Below are positions 27,593 to 36,863 of a stretch of 64,000 nt of DNA, in pieces. Position 1 is the stretch's first letter; every line of letters begins with the position of its first letter. Source of the DNA: Arcanobacterium phocae (GTDB lineage Bacteria > Actinomycetota > Actinomycetes > Actinomycetales > Actinomycetaceae); contig NZ_LT629804.1 of NCBI RefSeq assembly GCF_900105865.1, positions 1,612,001 through 1,676,000 on the forward strand, given 5' to 3'. A program made the translations under genes and the position numbers. Under the pieces are notes generated by a model. The model did no database searches. It saw only the letters and a list, made by a program, of their open reading frames with translations, and was not told the origin of the DNA.

Positions 27593-28801
27593 TTATGCCA
27601 GCAACGTAACAATTTCCATATGGTGGGTATGAGGAAAGATATCAAAACCGTTCATAGATAGTACACGTCGCCCAGTATTCATTAGCGTCGCCACGTCGCG
27701 TGCAGCTGAGGCCGGATCACACGAAACCAGCACAATGCGACGAGCACCGCTGTGCCCAATCTGATCTGCCAACCCGATTCCTAAACCATGGCGAGGCGGA
27801 TCTGCAACAATCACATCAGCGTTAAAATCAGGCAATTCATTGCCCAATTGTTGCACGTGCGCCTCAGCCCACGACATGCCTGCAAGATTCTTCTTCGCAT
27901 CTGACGTTGCCTGCGCCGACCCCTCGATACCTAAGAATTTGCCTTGCTTTGTTGCAGCCCGAGCAAGCGGGACAGAGAACAAGCCGGAACCAGAAAAAAG
28001 TTCTAACACACGATGTCCAGGCTGCACTGCTGAACGCGCAACCACTTCACGTTGCAATACCCCGGGAGCTCGGAAATGCACCTGCCAAAATCCGTCTGCA
28101 GCTACGTTGTACTCATAGAAGTCACGCTTGCCAGCAACTGTTTCTGAAACATGATAGTCAGTTCGGACCCGTGGCGAGGAGTAGACTTTGCCGTCACACA
28201 CTGCGACGTTCTCACCCGTTGACGGAGCAACAAAGCGCACTCGTTTGCCTGGTTTGAAAGTCGAATCCCAATTATAACTAAAAATCAGCTCAGCTAAATC
28301 AGGTACTACTAACGGCAATGTATCGATAGGAATAAGATCGTGAGATTGCTCTTTATGCATGCCGAAGCCGTGCGCCATCTTAATCAAATCAACCCGGGTA
28401 CGGGTCTGCCACCCATCAGTGCTGTCGATACCAGTAATTGCTGGTTCAACCCCTGCTTCCGCAAGATGCTCTTGTAGCTCAATCCCACCAACACGCCGAA
28501 TTGCAGTGCGTAACACCGACGTCTTTAATTCACGTTGATACTCGAGCTCAACATGTGAAAAATCAGCAGCACCAGTAGCCCCAGCTACGCCTTCACTCCA
28601 AGCCGGCAGGATCCGGTGGCTACTCGGAACGATAACGTCACGAACGATTCCACGTGCCCACTTAGCCCGCTCTTTTGTTAGTTCTACCTCAACAGTCTCA
28701 CCTGGCAAAGCGCCACGAACGAAAACGACACGTTCGCCATCGCGGGCCACCCCCAGCCCGCCGTGCGCAATATCGGTAATTTCAAGGTTAAGGTTAGACA
28801 T
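27593..28801 (-). CDS. TRAM-domain RNA (uracil-5-)methyltransferase
   Basis: A 402-residue S-adenosylmethionine-dependent methyltransferase of the RlmD/TrmA family (Rv2689c type), likely to methylate a uridine in rRNA or tRNA. A TRAM RNA-binding domain is at residues 1-55 (GGLGVARDGERVVFVRGALPGE). The methyltransferase part has VLELFSGSGLFSVPLA for cofactor binding, ADPPRHGLG and the nucleophile Cys in VLVSCDPASAARD. I start it at 28801, 5 bases after GGGGAA; it overlaps the upstream APC permease gene by 8 bases, so they are co-transcribed. Confidence 0.88.
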   Translation of the reverse strand: MSNLNLEITDIAHGGLGVARDGERVVFVRGALPGETVEVELTKERAKWARGIVRDVIVPSSHRILPAWSEGVAGATGAADFSHVELEYQRELKTSVLRTAIRRVGGIELQEHLAEAGVEPAITGIDSTDGWQTRTRVDLIKMAHGFGMHKEQSHDLIPIDTLPLVVPDLAELIFSYNWDSTFKPGKRVRFVAPSTGENVAVCDGKVYSSPRVRTDYHVSETVAGKRDFYEYNVAADGFWQVHFRAPGVLQREVVARSAVQPGHRVLELFSGSGLFSVPLARAATKQGKFLGIEGSAQATSDAKKNLAGMSWAEAHVQQLGNELPDFNADVIVADPPRHGLGIGLADQIGHSGARRIVLVSCDPASAARDVATLMNTGRRVLSMNGFDIFPHTHHMEIVTLLA

Positions 28802-30650
28802 CATGTTCCCCGCGTCCGTAGTTCTCTTCATAGCTATCATCCACGTTCCAGCCAGAAACATCAATGAGATAAGGCACTTCAGTGACCATTACCCCTGGTT
28901 CTAACTTCAATTCTGTGATGAGCTTAGGCGTTAAATGCCGAACGTAGAATCTATCCCACCACCCAGTAGACACTACACGGGGAATGAAGACTTCGATAAC
29001 ATCGTGCGGATGAAACTTCCGTAAAGCTCGAATATGTTCGATAAACGGTCCCCGAATAGCACCTCGCGGAGTTCCTAAAATAGTTAGTGAAACCGGGATA
29101 CGAGCTGTAGCCCACTGCTCACGTACCTTCCGAGTAACGATAGGATCGATATCTATCAACACTGCCGACAAAGAGGACAGCCTAGTCGCCCGGGCCCATG
29201 AAACAGCTTTCATCGCTGGCTGGTCACAGTGTTCGATAAGGACTAAACCATGGACGCGTGTTGGTAGCCGACGAGCCACGACGTCGTCGTCAACCGCTAA
29301 CGCATCCGAAACTCTTGATTGTCCCCGACGATGCCCCCATAAAAACGCTCCTGGTACCACCAGTAAGACTAACGCAGACACACTCCATTGTGGATGAACC
29401 CACGATATTAGTGCTAAAACTCCGGCAATGAAAATTCCATAAACTGTAAACAACCACTGCAAGAAATAAGCGTCATAGCGATCTTCAGCGTGGGTCGAAT
29501 CACGTAGGATCGAACGCGAGCGATAGATCATAGCTACCGCCGTAACAAGCATGATCACGCCGACCATGAAGACAAAAACGCTAGCTAAAGCACTCGCTGA
29601 ATCTAGAAAAGCTGTGGCAGTAGTAGCCAAAAAAGCAATGACCAGAACAATTGCTTTGCGGGGCCTAATCGAGTCACGCGCAGCTAATCGCCGTGGCAGT
29701 AACGTATCAATCGCCAAGTCGCGCAAAAGACGCGGGAGCTGGCGATAAGACGCATACGCGGCAGCTAAGCCCACGAACGTCAACAACACAGCCATGGCCA
29801 CGGTGCCGACGACGCCGAAAATTGCAGTCGCAATCGGGATCGCAGGCACTGACAACCGCCGCCCGGGCAAATACAGAACAACAGAAAAGTAGAGTGTCAG
29901 TGCAATCAAGAAGAATGCCGGAACAAAAATACGTAACTGCTCTTCCGTATTCACCCTACGGTCTTCTGGCGAAACCATGACTCGTTCCGATGTAATCACA
30001 AGCAACGCAGCTGGGAAGAGAGCACCCAATGCGCTATCGATACGCGGGAAATAGCGGCTAATGAGGGGAGCTGATTCAAAAGCCTCCTGACGGGCCTCAT
30101 TGATCGTTGCATAATCAATATGACCAAAGGCTTCTCGGGCCAATCCTGTGCCAAGGACTATGATTAACCCGGCGATGCCTAAGAATGTCAACCAGCGTGC
30201 CCACACAACTGGCGTTTCCAAACGCGCATACAAGCTAGGAATCGCCAGCAAAATAATAATCACCGGAGGCAACGCAACTGACCACCAACCAGGTCCAGTG
30301 ATAGCAACGATTCCAATCGTGACGAGGTCTACCCCCATCATGATCAGTACTGCATAAGCCAGAATCTTTGCGGCAGCTAGAAGTACACCAGCCCAACCGC
30401 CGATGTAAACGTGCGCAACCTGGTGGAACGAACGCCGTGGAACCGCACGAGTCAAAGCTCTCAAGATATACAGGGTCAGCCCAAAGCCAACCAATCCAAG
30501 CGAAAAAGCAAGAGAAATCTCTGCGCTAGTGATTGCTAGCGATGCAGAACGTAGAATAAGCATAGGAGTTGCTAGAACTACCAGCCCGATCAAGGTAATG
30601 GAGGCAGTCTTAGCGATAGCCTGGGAACTTTCAGTAGAATGTTTCATCAC
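28794..30650 (-). CDS. APC-family permease with C-terminal soluble domain
   Basis: A 618-residue integral membrane protein with about twelve hydrophobic helices in the first 430 residues, of the amino acid-polyamine-organocation superfamily (Rv2690c type). A soluble region follows from about residue 440, with alternating strands and helices (VHGLVLIEHCDQPAMKAVSW, SAVLIDID) like a universal stress domain. The substrate is unknown; its constant neighbours CeoB and CeoC are K+-uptake regulators, so potassium or osmotic control is a reasonable inference. It is divergent from ceoB with a 45-base gap. Confidence 0.85.
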   Translation of the reverse strand: MMKHSTESSQAIAKTASITLIGLVVLATPMLILRSASLAITSAEISLAFSLGLVGFGLTLYILRALTRAVPRRSFHQVAHVYIGGWAGVLLAAAKILAYAVLIMMGVDLVTIGIVAITGPGWWSVALPPVIIILLAIPSLYARLETPVVWARWLTFLGIAGLIIVLGTGLAREAFGHIDYATINEARQEAFESAPLISRYFPRIDSALGALFPAALLVITSERVMVSPEDRRVNTEEQLRIFVPAFFLIALTLYFSVVLYLPGRRLSVPAIPIATAIFGVVGTVAMAVLLTFVGLAAAYASYRQLPRLLRDLAIDTLLPRRLAARDSIRPRKAIVLVIAFLATTATAFLDSASALASVFVFMVGVIMLVTAVAMIYRSRSILRDSTHAEDRYDAYFLQWLFTVYGIFIAGVLALISWVHPQWSVSALVLLVVPGAFLWGHRRGQSRVSDALAVDDDVVARRLPTRVHGLVLIEHCDQPAMKAVSWARATRLSSLSAVLIDIDPIVTRKVREQWATARIPVSLTILGTPRGAIRGPFIEHIRALRKFHPHDVIEVFIPRVVSTGWWDRFYVRHLTPKLITELKLEPGVMVTEVPYLIDVSGWNVDDSYEENYGRGEHDV

Positions 30651-30695
30651 GTCAATAGGTTACGCGGAAAAGTAGAGTAAGGTGGCGTTCTCATC

Positions 30696-31361
30696 GTGCA
30701 TTTTGTCATTATGGGGTGTGGTCGGGTCGGATCCACGCTCGCTGTGAATTTAGAAAATCGCGGGCATTCAGTGTCCATTATCGATTCAAATGCCGATGCA
30801 TTCCGGCGGCTACCCGAAGATTTTACCGGTCAGCTAGTTACTGGTTTGGGGTTTGACCGAGATGCTCTACGCCAAGCAGGAATTGAGGATGCTCAAGGTT
30901 TCGCTGCGACGTCATCCGGAGATAATTCCAATATTATTGCAGCACGCGTCGTGCGCGATACGTTCGGAGTGCAAAATGTCGTAGCTCGAATCTACGATCC
31001 AGAGCGCGCAGAGGTGTTTAACCGGTTAGGGATTGATACCGTAACTCCAGTTACGTGGAGCGCTGATCAGATGCTCCGCGAGCTCATTGCGCACGGTCCT
31101 CATGTGGACTACACAGATTCGCAGTACGGCGTAACATTGATCTGGGTTGATATCGATGAATCTTGGTATGGGATGGACGTCGCAAATATTCAGCGTATAA
31201 CTGAATCCCGCGTTGCATACATCGGTCGATATGGCCAAGCTTTGTTGCCGCAGCCAGATACCGTGCTTCAAGATGGCGATGACCTGTGGCTTCTAGTCCA
31301 GCAGCAACGCACACATACTGTGCAACGAATTATGAACCATCATGTCCAGGAGGATTTTTAA
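30696..31361 (+). CDS. ceoB: TrkA-family K+ uptake regulatory protein CeoB
   Basis: A 221-residue cytoplasmic protein with an N-terminal RCK/TrkA-N Rossmann domain (IMGCGRVGSTLAVNLENRGH, binds NAD(H) or a related nucleotide) and a C-terminal TrkA-C domain from about residue 135. Such proteins gate K+ transporters. The GTG start at 30696 follows AAGGTGG at a long spacing. Its stop overlaps the ATG of the second TrkA-like gene by one base. The pair corresponds to Rv2691-Rv2692. Confidence 0.9.
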   Translation: MHFVIMGCGRVGSTLAVNLENRGHSVSIIDSNADAFRRLPEDFTGQLVTGLGFDRDALRQAGIEDAQGFAATSSGDNSNIIAARVVRDTFGVQNVVARIYDPERAEVFNRLGIDTVTPVTWSADQMLRELIAHGPHVDYTDSQYGVTLIWVDIDESWYGMDVANIQRITESRVAYIGRYGQALLPQPDTVLQDGDDLWLLVQQQRTHTVQRIMNHHVQEDF

Positions 31362-32077
31362 TGAAAGTGCTCATTGGCGGTGCCGGATCGGTTGGCCGCT
31401 CGATTGCACGCGAACTAGCTGCGCGCGGTCACGAAATTTTCATTGTAGATCGCTCGACCCAAGCTATGCGTGTTGCATCAGTGCCGGCAGCAGATTGGAT
31501 ACTTGGAGATGTCTGCGAATTAGACACATTAGAGCATATAGGCATGGAAACAACTGATATCGTTGTCGCGGCAACCGGTGACGATAAAGCTAATCTTGTC
31601 TTATCATTGCTAGCGAAAACTGAGTATGGAATCCCGCGTGTTATCGCGCGTGTCAACAATCCTGCTAATGAGTGGCTGTTTGATGAGTCGTGGGGCGTCG
31701 ATGTAGCAGTATCCACGCCGCGGATAATGACCAACCTCATCGAAGACGCAGTTGGAGATGGCAATTTCGTCCGCAAACTCGATTTTATTGAGACACAAGC
31801 CTCGATGTTCCAAGGACAAGTCGCGCCTGATGCACCAATCGTAGGAACGCTTGTTGAAGATCTTGTATTGCCACCAGATTTCATCCTCGCTTCCGTGTTG
31901 CGCGACGGAACAGCGCTAGTGGCTGATCCAGATTTAACTTTCGACGTCGGAGATCAGCTTGTCCTCATCGGCAACGTTAACGATGAGTTAACGTTGACTG
32001 AGATTAATGAGCTTATTGCTACTAAACCTGCGCCGTCTGATCTGGAGCCGGAATCGGTTCAAGCGCTCGAATCATAA
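31361..32077 (+). CDS. ceoC: TrkA-family K+ uptake regulatory protein CeoC
   Basis: A 238-residue second TrkA subunit. The N-terminus MKVLIGGAGSVGRSIARELA is an intact nucleotide-binding fold and the TrkA-C domain follows from about residue 140. I start it at the ATG at 31361, after AGGAGG and overlapping the ceoB stop; an earlier in-frame ORF start lies inside ceoB. Its 3' end overlaps the opposite-strand DUF3159 gene by 56 bases, an unusually long convergent overlap that encodes the last 18 residues here. Confidence 0.9.
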   Translation: MKVLIGGAGSVGRSIARELAARGHEIFIVDRSTQAMRVASVPAADWILGDVCELDTLEHIGMETTDIVVAATGDDKANLVLSLLAKTEYGIPRVIARVNNPANEWLFDESWGVDVAVSTPRIMTNLIEDAVGDGNFVRKLDFIETQASMFQGQVAPDAPIVGTLVEDLVLPPDFILASVLRDGTALVADPDLTFDVGDQLVLIGNVNDELTLTEINELIATKPAPSDLEPESVQALES

Positions 32078-32675
32078 GCCACGAGAGCCAGCATACCAAG
32101 GCAAATAACGGTATTCCCATAACAAGTTTTGCAATGCCTAGTGCATTAGTTGCACTGGCAAAATACATCGGTAGCTGAACTGCCGCACGCATCGCAAACA
32201 GTGCTACCCACATCCATGTGACTGAGTAATATCTTCTGACTGTTGTTTTATGGTGCCGCCAAGTAGTACCTTCGCCTCGCATGGCTCCAATGAGCACCCC
32301 CATTAACGGCCATCGCACTAGGATCGAGAGTAAAAAAGCTACAAGATATGCAACATTGACGATTAGGCCCCAGACAAAAAAATCTGCTGCTTGACCAGTC
32401 TTCCACGCCATAAAAGCGGAAATGAGCACCGCACCTAAGCCACCGACAGCTGGTGACGGGTCAACACGTGAGATGAGCCGCCCAGCGATCGCGATGACTG
32501 CAGTCCCTAGTGAGACCCACGCGGCCCAACCGATCTGATGACTCGCCGCGAAAATAATAAGAAAGACCACGGTGGGAACAACGGATTCGACTATTCCACG
32601 CCAGCCACCGACAGCTTTCATTGCGTCGAAATCAGTGGCTGTAATTGCCGATAATGATGTTTCTTTTTTAACCAT
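32022..32675 (-). CDS. DUF3159 membrane protein
   Basis: A 217-residue protein with five to six hydrophobic helices (VESVVPTVVFLIIFAAS, GAVLISAFMAW, LIVNVAYLVAFLLSILVRWP and others). It matches the actinobacterial DUF3159 family (Rv2693c type) of unknown function. I choose the second of two adjacent ATG codons because AAAGG lies 6 bases before it. It overlaps the OB-fold gene upstream by 8 bases and the convergent ceoC by 56 bases. Confidence 0.82.
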   Translation of the reverse strand: MVKKETSLSAITATDFDAMKAVGGWRGIVESVVPTVVFLIIFAASHQIGWAAWVSLGTAVIAIAGRLISRVDPSPAVGGLGAVLISAFMAWKTGQAADFFVWGLIVNVAYLVAFLLSILVRWPLMGVLIGAMRGEGTTWRHHKTTVRRYYSVTWMWVALFAMRAAVQLPMYFASATNALGIAKLVMGIPLFALVCWLSWLMIRALEPIPAPDQTAQV

Positions 32676-32922
32676 CATGGCCTTTCACTATTGTGTAGAT
32701 CGGATTGTATATACAAGGTACACCGTGACGCTTTACTACCGCCCCACTAACGCGAAGAAATTGGCCGATATCGATAGCATGCAATACTCGCCGTGACTGG
32801 AATACAAGCTGAAGTACTACCCCGTTAACGTCCATAGTCACGGTTACTTCCGGTCTAGTTCCTTGCCCAGGATATGTTATTGCTGTGATCACACCGGTCA
32901 CGGTGAGGAGGCGTCGCTGCAC
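32668..32922 (-). CDS. OB-fold nucleic acid-binding protein
   Basis: An 84-residue protein made of one OB-fold (GVITAITYPGQGTRPEVTVTM, QFLRVSGAVVKRHGVPCIYN), as in Rv2694c. It is probably cytoplasmic and may bind single-stranded nucleic acid. The GTG start is immediately after the DUF3710 stop with no gap, and its end overlaps DUF3159 by 8 bases, so the three genes form one transcript. Confidence 0.8.
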   Translation of the reverse strand: MQRRLLTVTGVITAITYPGQGTRPEVTVTMDVNGVVLQLVFQSRRVLHAIDIGQFLRVSGAVVKRHGVPCIYNPIYTIVKGHDG

Positions 32923-33537
32923 TTAGGCCTCACGAGTTTTGCCAACGTGTGGGACCTGTAGTTCGAGTAGTTCACGTGGCGGGTGAGGTGTGTTGCCACG
33001 TACGACGACGATATGCTTTGCAATGCGCAACATTCGCGTTGCCAACTGATCGTCAGACCCAGCCCGCCCATATAACGTGATACGCAAAAGCCATCGTGGT
33101 CCGTCAATTCCGATGAACCGGTGAGGAGCCACATGTTGGGTATCGGCGACGGGAACTTGCGCATGCAACTCGGTACCATAGGTTCCTTCAACCTCAATTG
33201 ATGAGCCACCCTGCTGGGCAATTGACGTGATCATATCCCGCCGCACATCATTCCAAATCCCAGCAGAACGTGGGGCTGCAAACACCTGCAGTTGCATTGC
33301 CGCGTCATCGATGACATAGACAATTCCATAAACTGTTTTCTGTGAATGATCCACAGAAAACTGAATCGAGGCATCGCGAACTACCGGAATCCATAACGCG
33401 CCAGCGTCTAACAGGTCACCGCGATCCGGATGATCAGCGTAATCGTATGGGCCGGTTGTCGCTGCTTGCGAACTCGATTGATCGATTGGTCCAGACGTGC
33501 TGGACTCTTTCTCTTTGCGACGAGAAAACCACCCCAT
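32923..33537 (-). CDS. DUF3710 family protein
   Basis: A 204-residue cytoplasmic protein of the actinobacterial DUF3710 family (Rv2696c type). A short basic, Ser-rich N-terminus (GWFSRRKEKESS) is followed by the conserved part with DYADHPDRGDLLDAGALWIP and a C-terminal region with GIDGPRWLLRITLYG. Function is unknown. The start follows AAGGAG. In mycobacteria dut and DUF3093 lie between this gene and DUF4193; here they are absent. Confidence 0.85.
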   Translation of the reverse strand: MGWFSRRKEKESSTSGPIDQSSSQAATTGPYDYADHPDRGDLLDAGALWIPVVRDASIQFSVDHSQKTVYGIVYVIDDAAMQLQVFAAPRSAGIWNDVRRDMITSIAQQGGSSIEVEGTYGTELHAQVPVADTQHVAPHRFIGIDGPRWLLRITLYGRAGSDDQLATRMLRIAKHIVVVRGNTPHPPRELLELQVPHVGKTREA

Positions 33538-33564
33538 AGTTACACTCCTTCAATAAGCTTTTTC

Positions 33565-33609
33565 GATAGAATAAACTCGCCGGTTTAAAATCGGCGAGTT
33601 TATTCTATC
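33565..33609. terminator. perfect 18-base-pair hairpin between DUF4193 and DUF3710
   Basis: Arms at 33565-33582 and 33592-33609 are perfect complements with a 9-base loop. The G/C-rich core (CTCGCCG/CGGCGAG) is flanked by A/T-rich arms, so it can work as a terminator in either direction. It begins 6 bases after the DUF4193 stop on the minus strand. Confidence 0.8.
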
Positions 33610-33614
33610 AGGGC

Positions 33615-33914
33615 TCAGGAAGCACACTCTGTGCAAACAGGTAAACCGTTCTCTTCGTATGCTAATTGCGAGCGATGATGTACTAGGAAGCATTCCGAAC
33701 ATGTGAATTCATCGTCCTGTGGAGGAACCACAGCAACCGAGAGTTCAACATTCGATAAATCAGCCCCAGGCAGTTCAAAACCTTCGGCGGCTTCGGTTTC
33801 GTCCTCGTCTACCGAGTTAGACTGGTGGTCTGACCGGCGAGCACCTAGCTGCTCAAGGGAGTCCTCCTTGAGTTCCTCGTCTTGTTTACGAGGAGCGTCG
33901 TAATCAGTTGCCAT
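33615..33914 (-). CDS. DUF4193 zinc-ribbon-like protein
   Basis: A 99-residue acidic protein of the DUF4193 family (Rv2699c type). The N-terminus MATDYDAPRKQDEE is conserved and the C-terminus has two Cys pairs, CSEC and CTEC, spaced as in a zinc ribbon. Function is unknown. I start it at 33914, 7 bases after AGGA, which gives the family N-terminus; the ORF extends 17 codons further without support. It has a good promoter upstream and a strong hairpin downstream, so it is probably a single-gene transcript. Confidence 0.88.
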   Translation of the reverse strand: MATDYDAPRKQDEELKEDSLEQLGARRSDHQSNSVDEDETEAAEGFELPGADLSNVELSVAVVPPQDDEFTCSECFLVHHRSQLAYEENGLPVCTECAS

Positions 33915-33955
33915 GAATCGTGTCCTAACATGAAATAACGCGTTCTGTCCTCCAT

Positions 33956-33984
33956 GTTGTACCACTTTACCGAGTATTTGACAA
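33956..33984 (-). promoter_or_regulatory. DUF4193 promoter
   Basis: On the minus strand TTGTCA (33984-33979) and TACAAC (33961-33956) are spaced 17 bases apart. A transcript starting about 7 bases later would have a 5' leader near 35 bases that holds the AGGA site. Confidence 0.55.
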
Positions 33985-34074
33985 GAGGTAGTTCATGGCA
34001 TTTTTCAAACACACCGCACTTGTCTGCCAAAAACTGTGAAAGAATGGCACTCTAGTGCTGTATGAGGAGGACTA

Positions 34075-35085
34075 ATGATCGAGCTTGAACTATTGGGCGT
34101 GCACCCCGATGGGCAACAACTATCTTTGAATGATGTGGATGGCAACAGGTATTTGCTTCCAATCACTGATTCTCTGCGGGCTGCACTACGCAAAGATACC
34201 CCTGTAGCCAAGGCCCCAGACGAAGCTCCCAGGCCGATGTCGCCACGTGAAATTCAAGCTCATATTCGAGCCGGAATGAGCGTCGCTGAGGTCAGTGAAT
34301 TATCGTCTTTACCAGCATCACAAGTTGCTATCTTCGCTCACCCAATTTTCGCTGAACGCGAATATACTGCCTCCCGCGCCCGCAACTTCCGGCAGAGTGC
34401 TGACGTAGGCAGTATGACCATCGAAGAGCTCGTCGTTTCCCGTTTGGTCCCGCGCGGGGTTATCGCGAGTAATATCAACTGGGATGCAACCCGTACCTCA
34501 GGTGGGCCGTGGATGCTCATCGCACGCTACACAGTGGCCAACAGTGATTACGAAGCTTCATGGATTATCAATACCCGCAGTCAGACAGTCGAGGCCACCA
34601 ACGATGAAGCTACATGGCTAACTGAAACTCAGATTCCTACTCCATCATCGCCATGGCGTCCGTTGAATACGCCCACGGTAGATGAAGAGCATGAGCGACC
34701 AATTATTACTGCATTAGACGCACAACCTGCCTCAGCCGGCACACCTTCCATTGATGACATGCTAGCCTCCTTAGATTCTCAACGTGGGAAGTCTCGACGA
34801 ATGCCCGGAATCGATTTTTTCGACGGCGCACATCCTGCTGATTCTGATGTTGAGAATGTTACCGATGCCACCGTCGTCGAGTTACCTTCGCGTGCCACAC
34901 GCGAGGATAAACAAACTCAAGATCGAACTCCTTCAACTGCCCCGACTGCGGATTCAGCAGATGAAAACACTCTGCCGCTAGGCAAAAACGCTGTGGAAAA
35001 GAAAGCAAAACGTTCTGCTAAGCGACGCAATCGTCCAGCGATGCCATCATGGGACGAAATAGTTTTTGGCGCACCAAAAGACTAG
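34075..35085 (+). CDS. sepH: septation protein SepH (DUF3071)
   Basis: A 336-residue cell division protein that in Streptomyces and mycobacteria stimulates FtsZ assembly. The N-terminal DUF3071 domain (MIELELLGVHPDGQQLSLND to about residue 170) includes the helix-turn-helix-like stretch SPREIQAHIRAGMSVAEVSE. The rest is low-complexity and charged, ending in a Lys/Arg-rich stretch (KKAKRSAKRRNRPAMPSWD). GGAGGA precedes the ATG. It converges on tdk with a 3-base gap. Confidence 0.93.
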   Translation: MIELELLGVHPDGQQLSLNDVDGNRYLLPITDSLRAALRKDTPVAKAPDEAPRPMSPREIQAHIRAGMSVAEVSELSSLPASQVAIFAHPIFAEREYTASRARNFRQSADVGSMTIEELVVSRLVPRGVIASNINWDATRTSGGPWMLIARYTVANSDYEASWIINTRSQTVEATNDEATWLTETQIPTPSSPWRPLNTPTVDEEHERPIITALDAQPASAGTPSIDDMLASLDSQRGKSRRMPGIDFFDGAHPADSDVENVTDATVVELPSRATREDKQTQDRTPSTAPTADSADENTLPLGKNAVEKKAKRSAKRRNRPAMPSWDEIVFGAPKD

Positions 35086-35088
35086 TCG

Positions 35089-35739
35089 TCAGCTACGGGA
35101 TCCTAAGTTGAGTGTCCCGTGCGATATTTCTGAGGCATGCGCGGTCTTAGCCGTCATGCCTTTCATATGGTGTTCGCGACACAAAACCTCATAACCGACT
35201 ACCTCGTGGCGTTTGGTATCCCCCACCATGACCTGTTCGCCTTCGGTGACCATCACACCATTAATCGTTCGGGCATTATGCGTTGCACGTTTTCCGCACC
35301 AGCACAATGTCTCAACCTGGAGTCGTTCGACTCGATCTGCCAGCTCAAGCATTCGAGCTGAGCCGGGGAATAAGTTAGTCAAAAAATCAGTAGTGATGCC
35401 AAACCCCCACACGCTGATCTGCATCTCGTCTACGATCCGCGCCAGCTGATTTACTTGTTCTCGGCTGTAGAATTGGACCTCGTCACAAATGATGAAATCA
35501 ACGCGTTCTCCTCGTTGACGTGCGGTGACGACGACGTTCCAGAAATCAGTCTGTTCTGTCACTTCAACCGCATCCGTGACAAGACCTAACCGCGATGACA
35601 GTTTTCCCGTGCCAGCGCGATCGTTCATTGCAAAAATTATGCCAGCTAGGCCACGTTGCTGATAATTGTGGGCGGTTTGTAGAGCTAACGTAGACTTACC
35701 GCAATCCATTGTGCCGGAGAAAAACACGAGCTCAGCCAT
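35089..35739 (-). CDS. tdk: thymidine kinase
   Basis: A 216-residue type II thymidine kinase that phosphorylates thymidine with ATP in the salvage pathway. The P-loop GTMDCGKST, the DExQF motif (CDEVQFY), the lasso-loop region and zinc ligands (CWCGKRA and CREHH) are present. Its start shares one base with the stop of the phosphodiesterase gene upstream. With dut missing from its usual place in this window, salvage may matter for dTTP supply, but that is inference. Confidence 0.95.
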   Translation of the reverse strand: MAELVFFSGTMDCGKSTLALQTAHNYQQRGLAGIIFAMNDRAGTGKLSSRLGLVTDAVEVTEQTDFWNVVVTARQRGERVDFIICDEVQFYSREQVNQLARIVDEMQISVWGFGITTDFLTNLFPGSARMLELADRVERLQVETLCWCGKRATHNARTINGVMVTEGEQVMVGDTKRHEVVGYEVLCREHHMKGMTAKTAHASEISHGTLNLGSRS

Positions 35740-36863
35740 CAGATAACCTCCACAATCAATGGAATAGACATTTCAGTACGAGTTAAAGATCCGTGGACCC
35801 CGATAAGCCCAATCGCATTACTCGACTGTACTCGGGAATCAACAAAAACGTGCGTGTCACGCGCGAACACCAAAACATCTCCCATAGTCTGACGGGTCAA
35901 ATCACGAACTGGCCCTAAAAGCCCGCAGTCGATAGCTTCATCACGTGTTGCAACCCATGCATGATCTGCGACCGAATCCCGCCAGCGTTGCGCAACAGCT
36001 TGTGGATTTTTAGTGTAAAGATGAACCGCGCGCGGCTCACCAGCAACCACGTCTACCTCGGAATATAGCGACTTATGATCGGCAATGTCTACTCTATGCT
36101 CGACGTCGATCATGCCGTGGTCTGCCGTAATAACTAGCAGGGTACCGCTCGGTAAGGAACGACGTAGCAATCCGATTCCGGCATCAAACTGTTCTAGTTC
36201 ACCAATCCAAGCATCAGACCCCCAGCCGTTCTTATGCCCGGCGGCGTCAATATCACCCCAGTAAAGGTAGGCTAGTCGTGCATCAGTAGCAAGTGCATGC
36301 ACTGTTGCTCGAACTCGATCTGGTAAGGACTCAGCATAACGAGTGCGTGCACCGCGCAATGCCGCCGCAGATAATCCTGAACCATGGAACTTTTTCGGCT
36401 GAATGACTACTGTTTCGGATGCCAGCGTGCCAAGCTCTTCGAAACATGTCGGTTGCGTTTGCCATGTACTCACATCGACTGCGCGGTCTGGCCACGTAAT
36501 CAGGGAGAAAGTTCGGGATGTGTGCGGAACTCGCAATGAATAGCCTGTCATCGCTGTCATGCCCGGCTGATGTCCGGTTCCAAATGCAGTAATTCCAGCC
36601 GCCGTCGTCGACGGAACAACAGTGGAGATGGATTTTTCGATTCCCATAGCTCTCATGTTGGGGGCATGTCCACGGCGCTCCAATAAATTATAAAAACCAA
36701 GACCATCAGCCATCACCACACACGCGCGCGGTGCTGCCGGTAGCTGGAGGGCATGGCGTGCTGCGTCGTCGTCAGTTAACCCCACACTCGCGCATAGCGC
36801 TGGCAAAACTTGATCCAAACGTTCCTGACCCGGCAAAAAAGCACCCGCAAAAAGATCTTTCAT
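35739..36863 (-). CDS. alkaline-phosphatase-superfamily phosphodiesterase
   Basis: A 374-residue protein of the nucleotide pyrophosphatase/phosphodiesterase branch. Metal and catalytic residues are visible: Asp in MADGLGFYNLL, the Thr nucleophile in VVPSTTAAGITAFGTG, Asp and His in GDIDAAGHKNGWGSD, and Asp-His in VITADHGMIDV. There is no signal peptide, so it is likely cytoplasmic. The substrate is not known. It overlaps the DUF5998 gene by 4 bases and tdk by one base, forming a three-gene operon. Confidence 0.88.
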   Translation of the reverse strand: MKDLFAGAFLPGQERLDQVLPALCASVGLTDDDAARHALQLPAAPRACVVMADGLGFYNLLERRGHAPNMRAMGIEKSISTVVPSTTAAGITAFGTGHQPGMTAMTGYSLRVPHTSRTFSLITWPDRAVDVSTWQTQPTCFEELGTLASETVVIQPKKFHGSGLSAAALRGARTRYAESLPDRVRATVHALATDARLAYLYWGDIDAAGHKNGWGSDAWIGELEQFDAGIGLLRRSLPSGTLLVITADHGMIDVEHRVDIADHKSLYSEVDVVAGEPRAVHLYTKNPQAVAQRWRDSVADHAWVATRDEAIDCGLLGPVRDLTRQTMGDVLVFARDTHVFVDSRVQSSNAIGLIGVHGSLTRTEMSIPLIVEVI

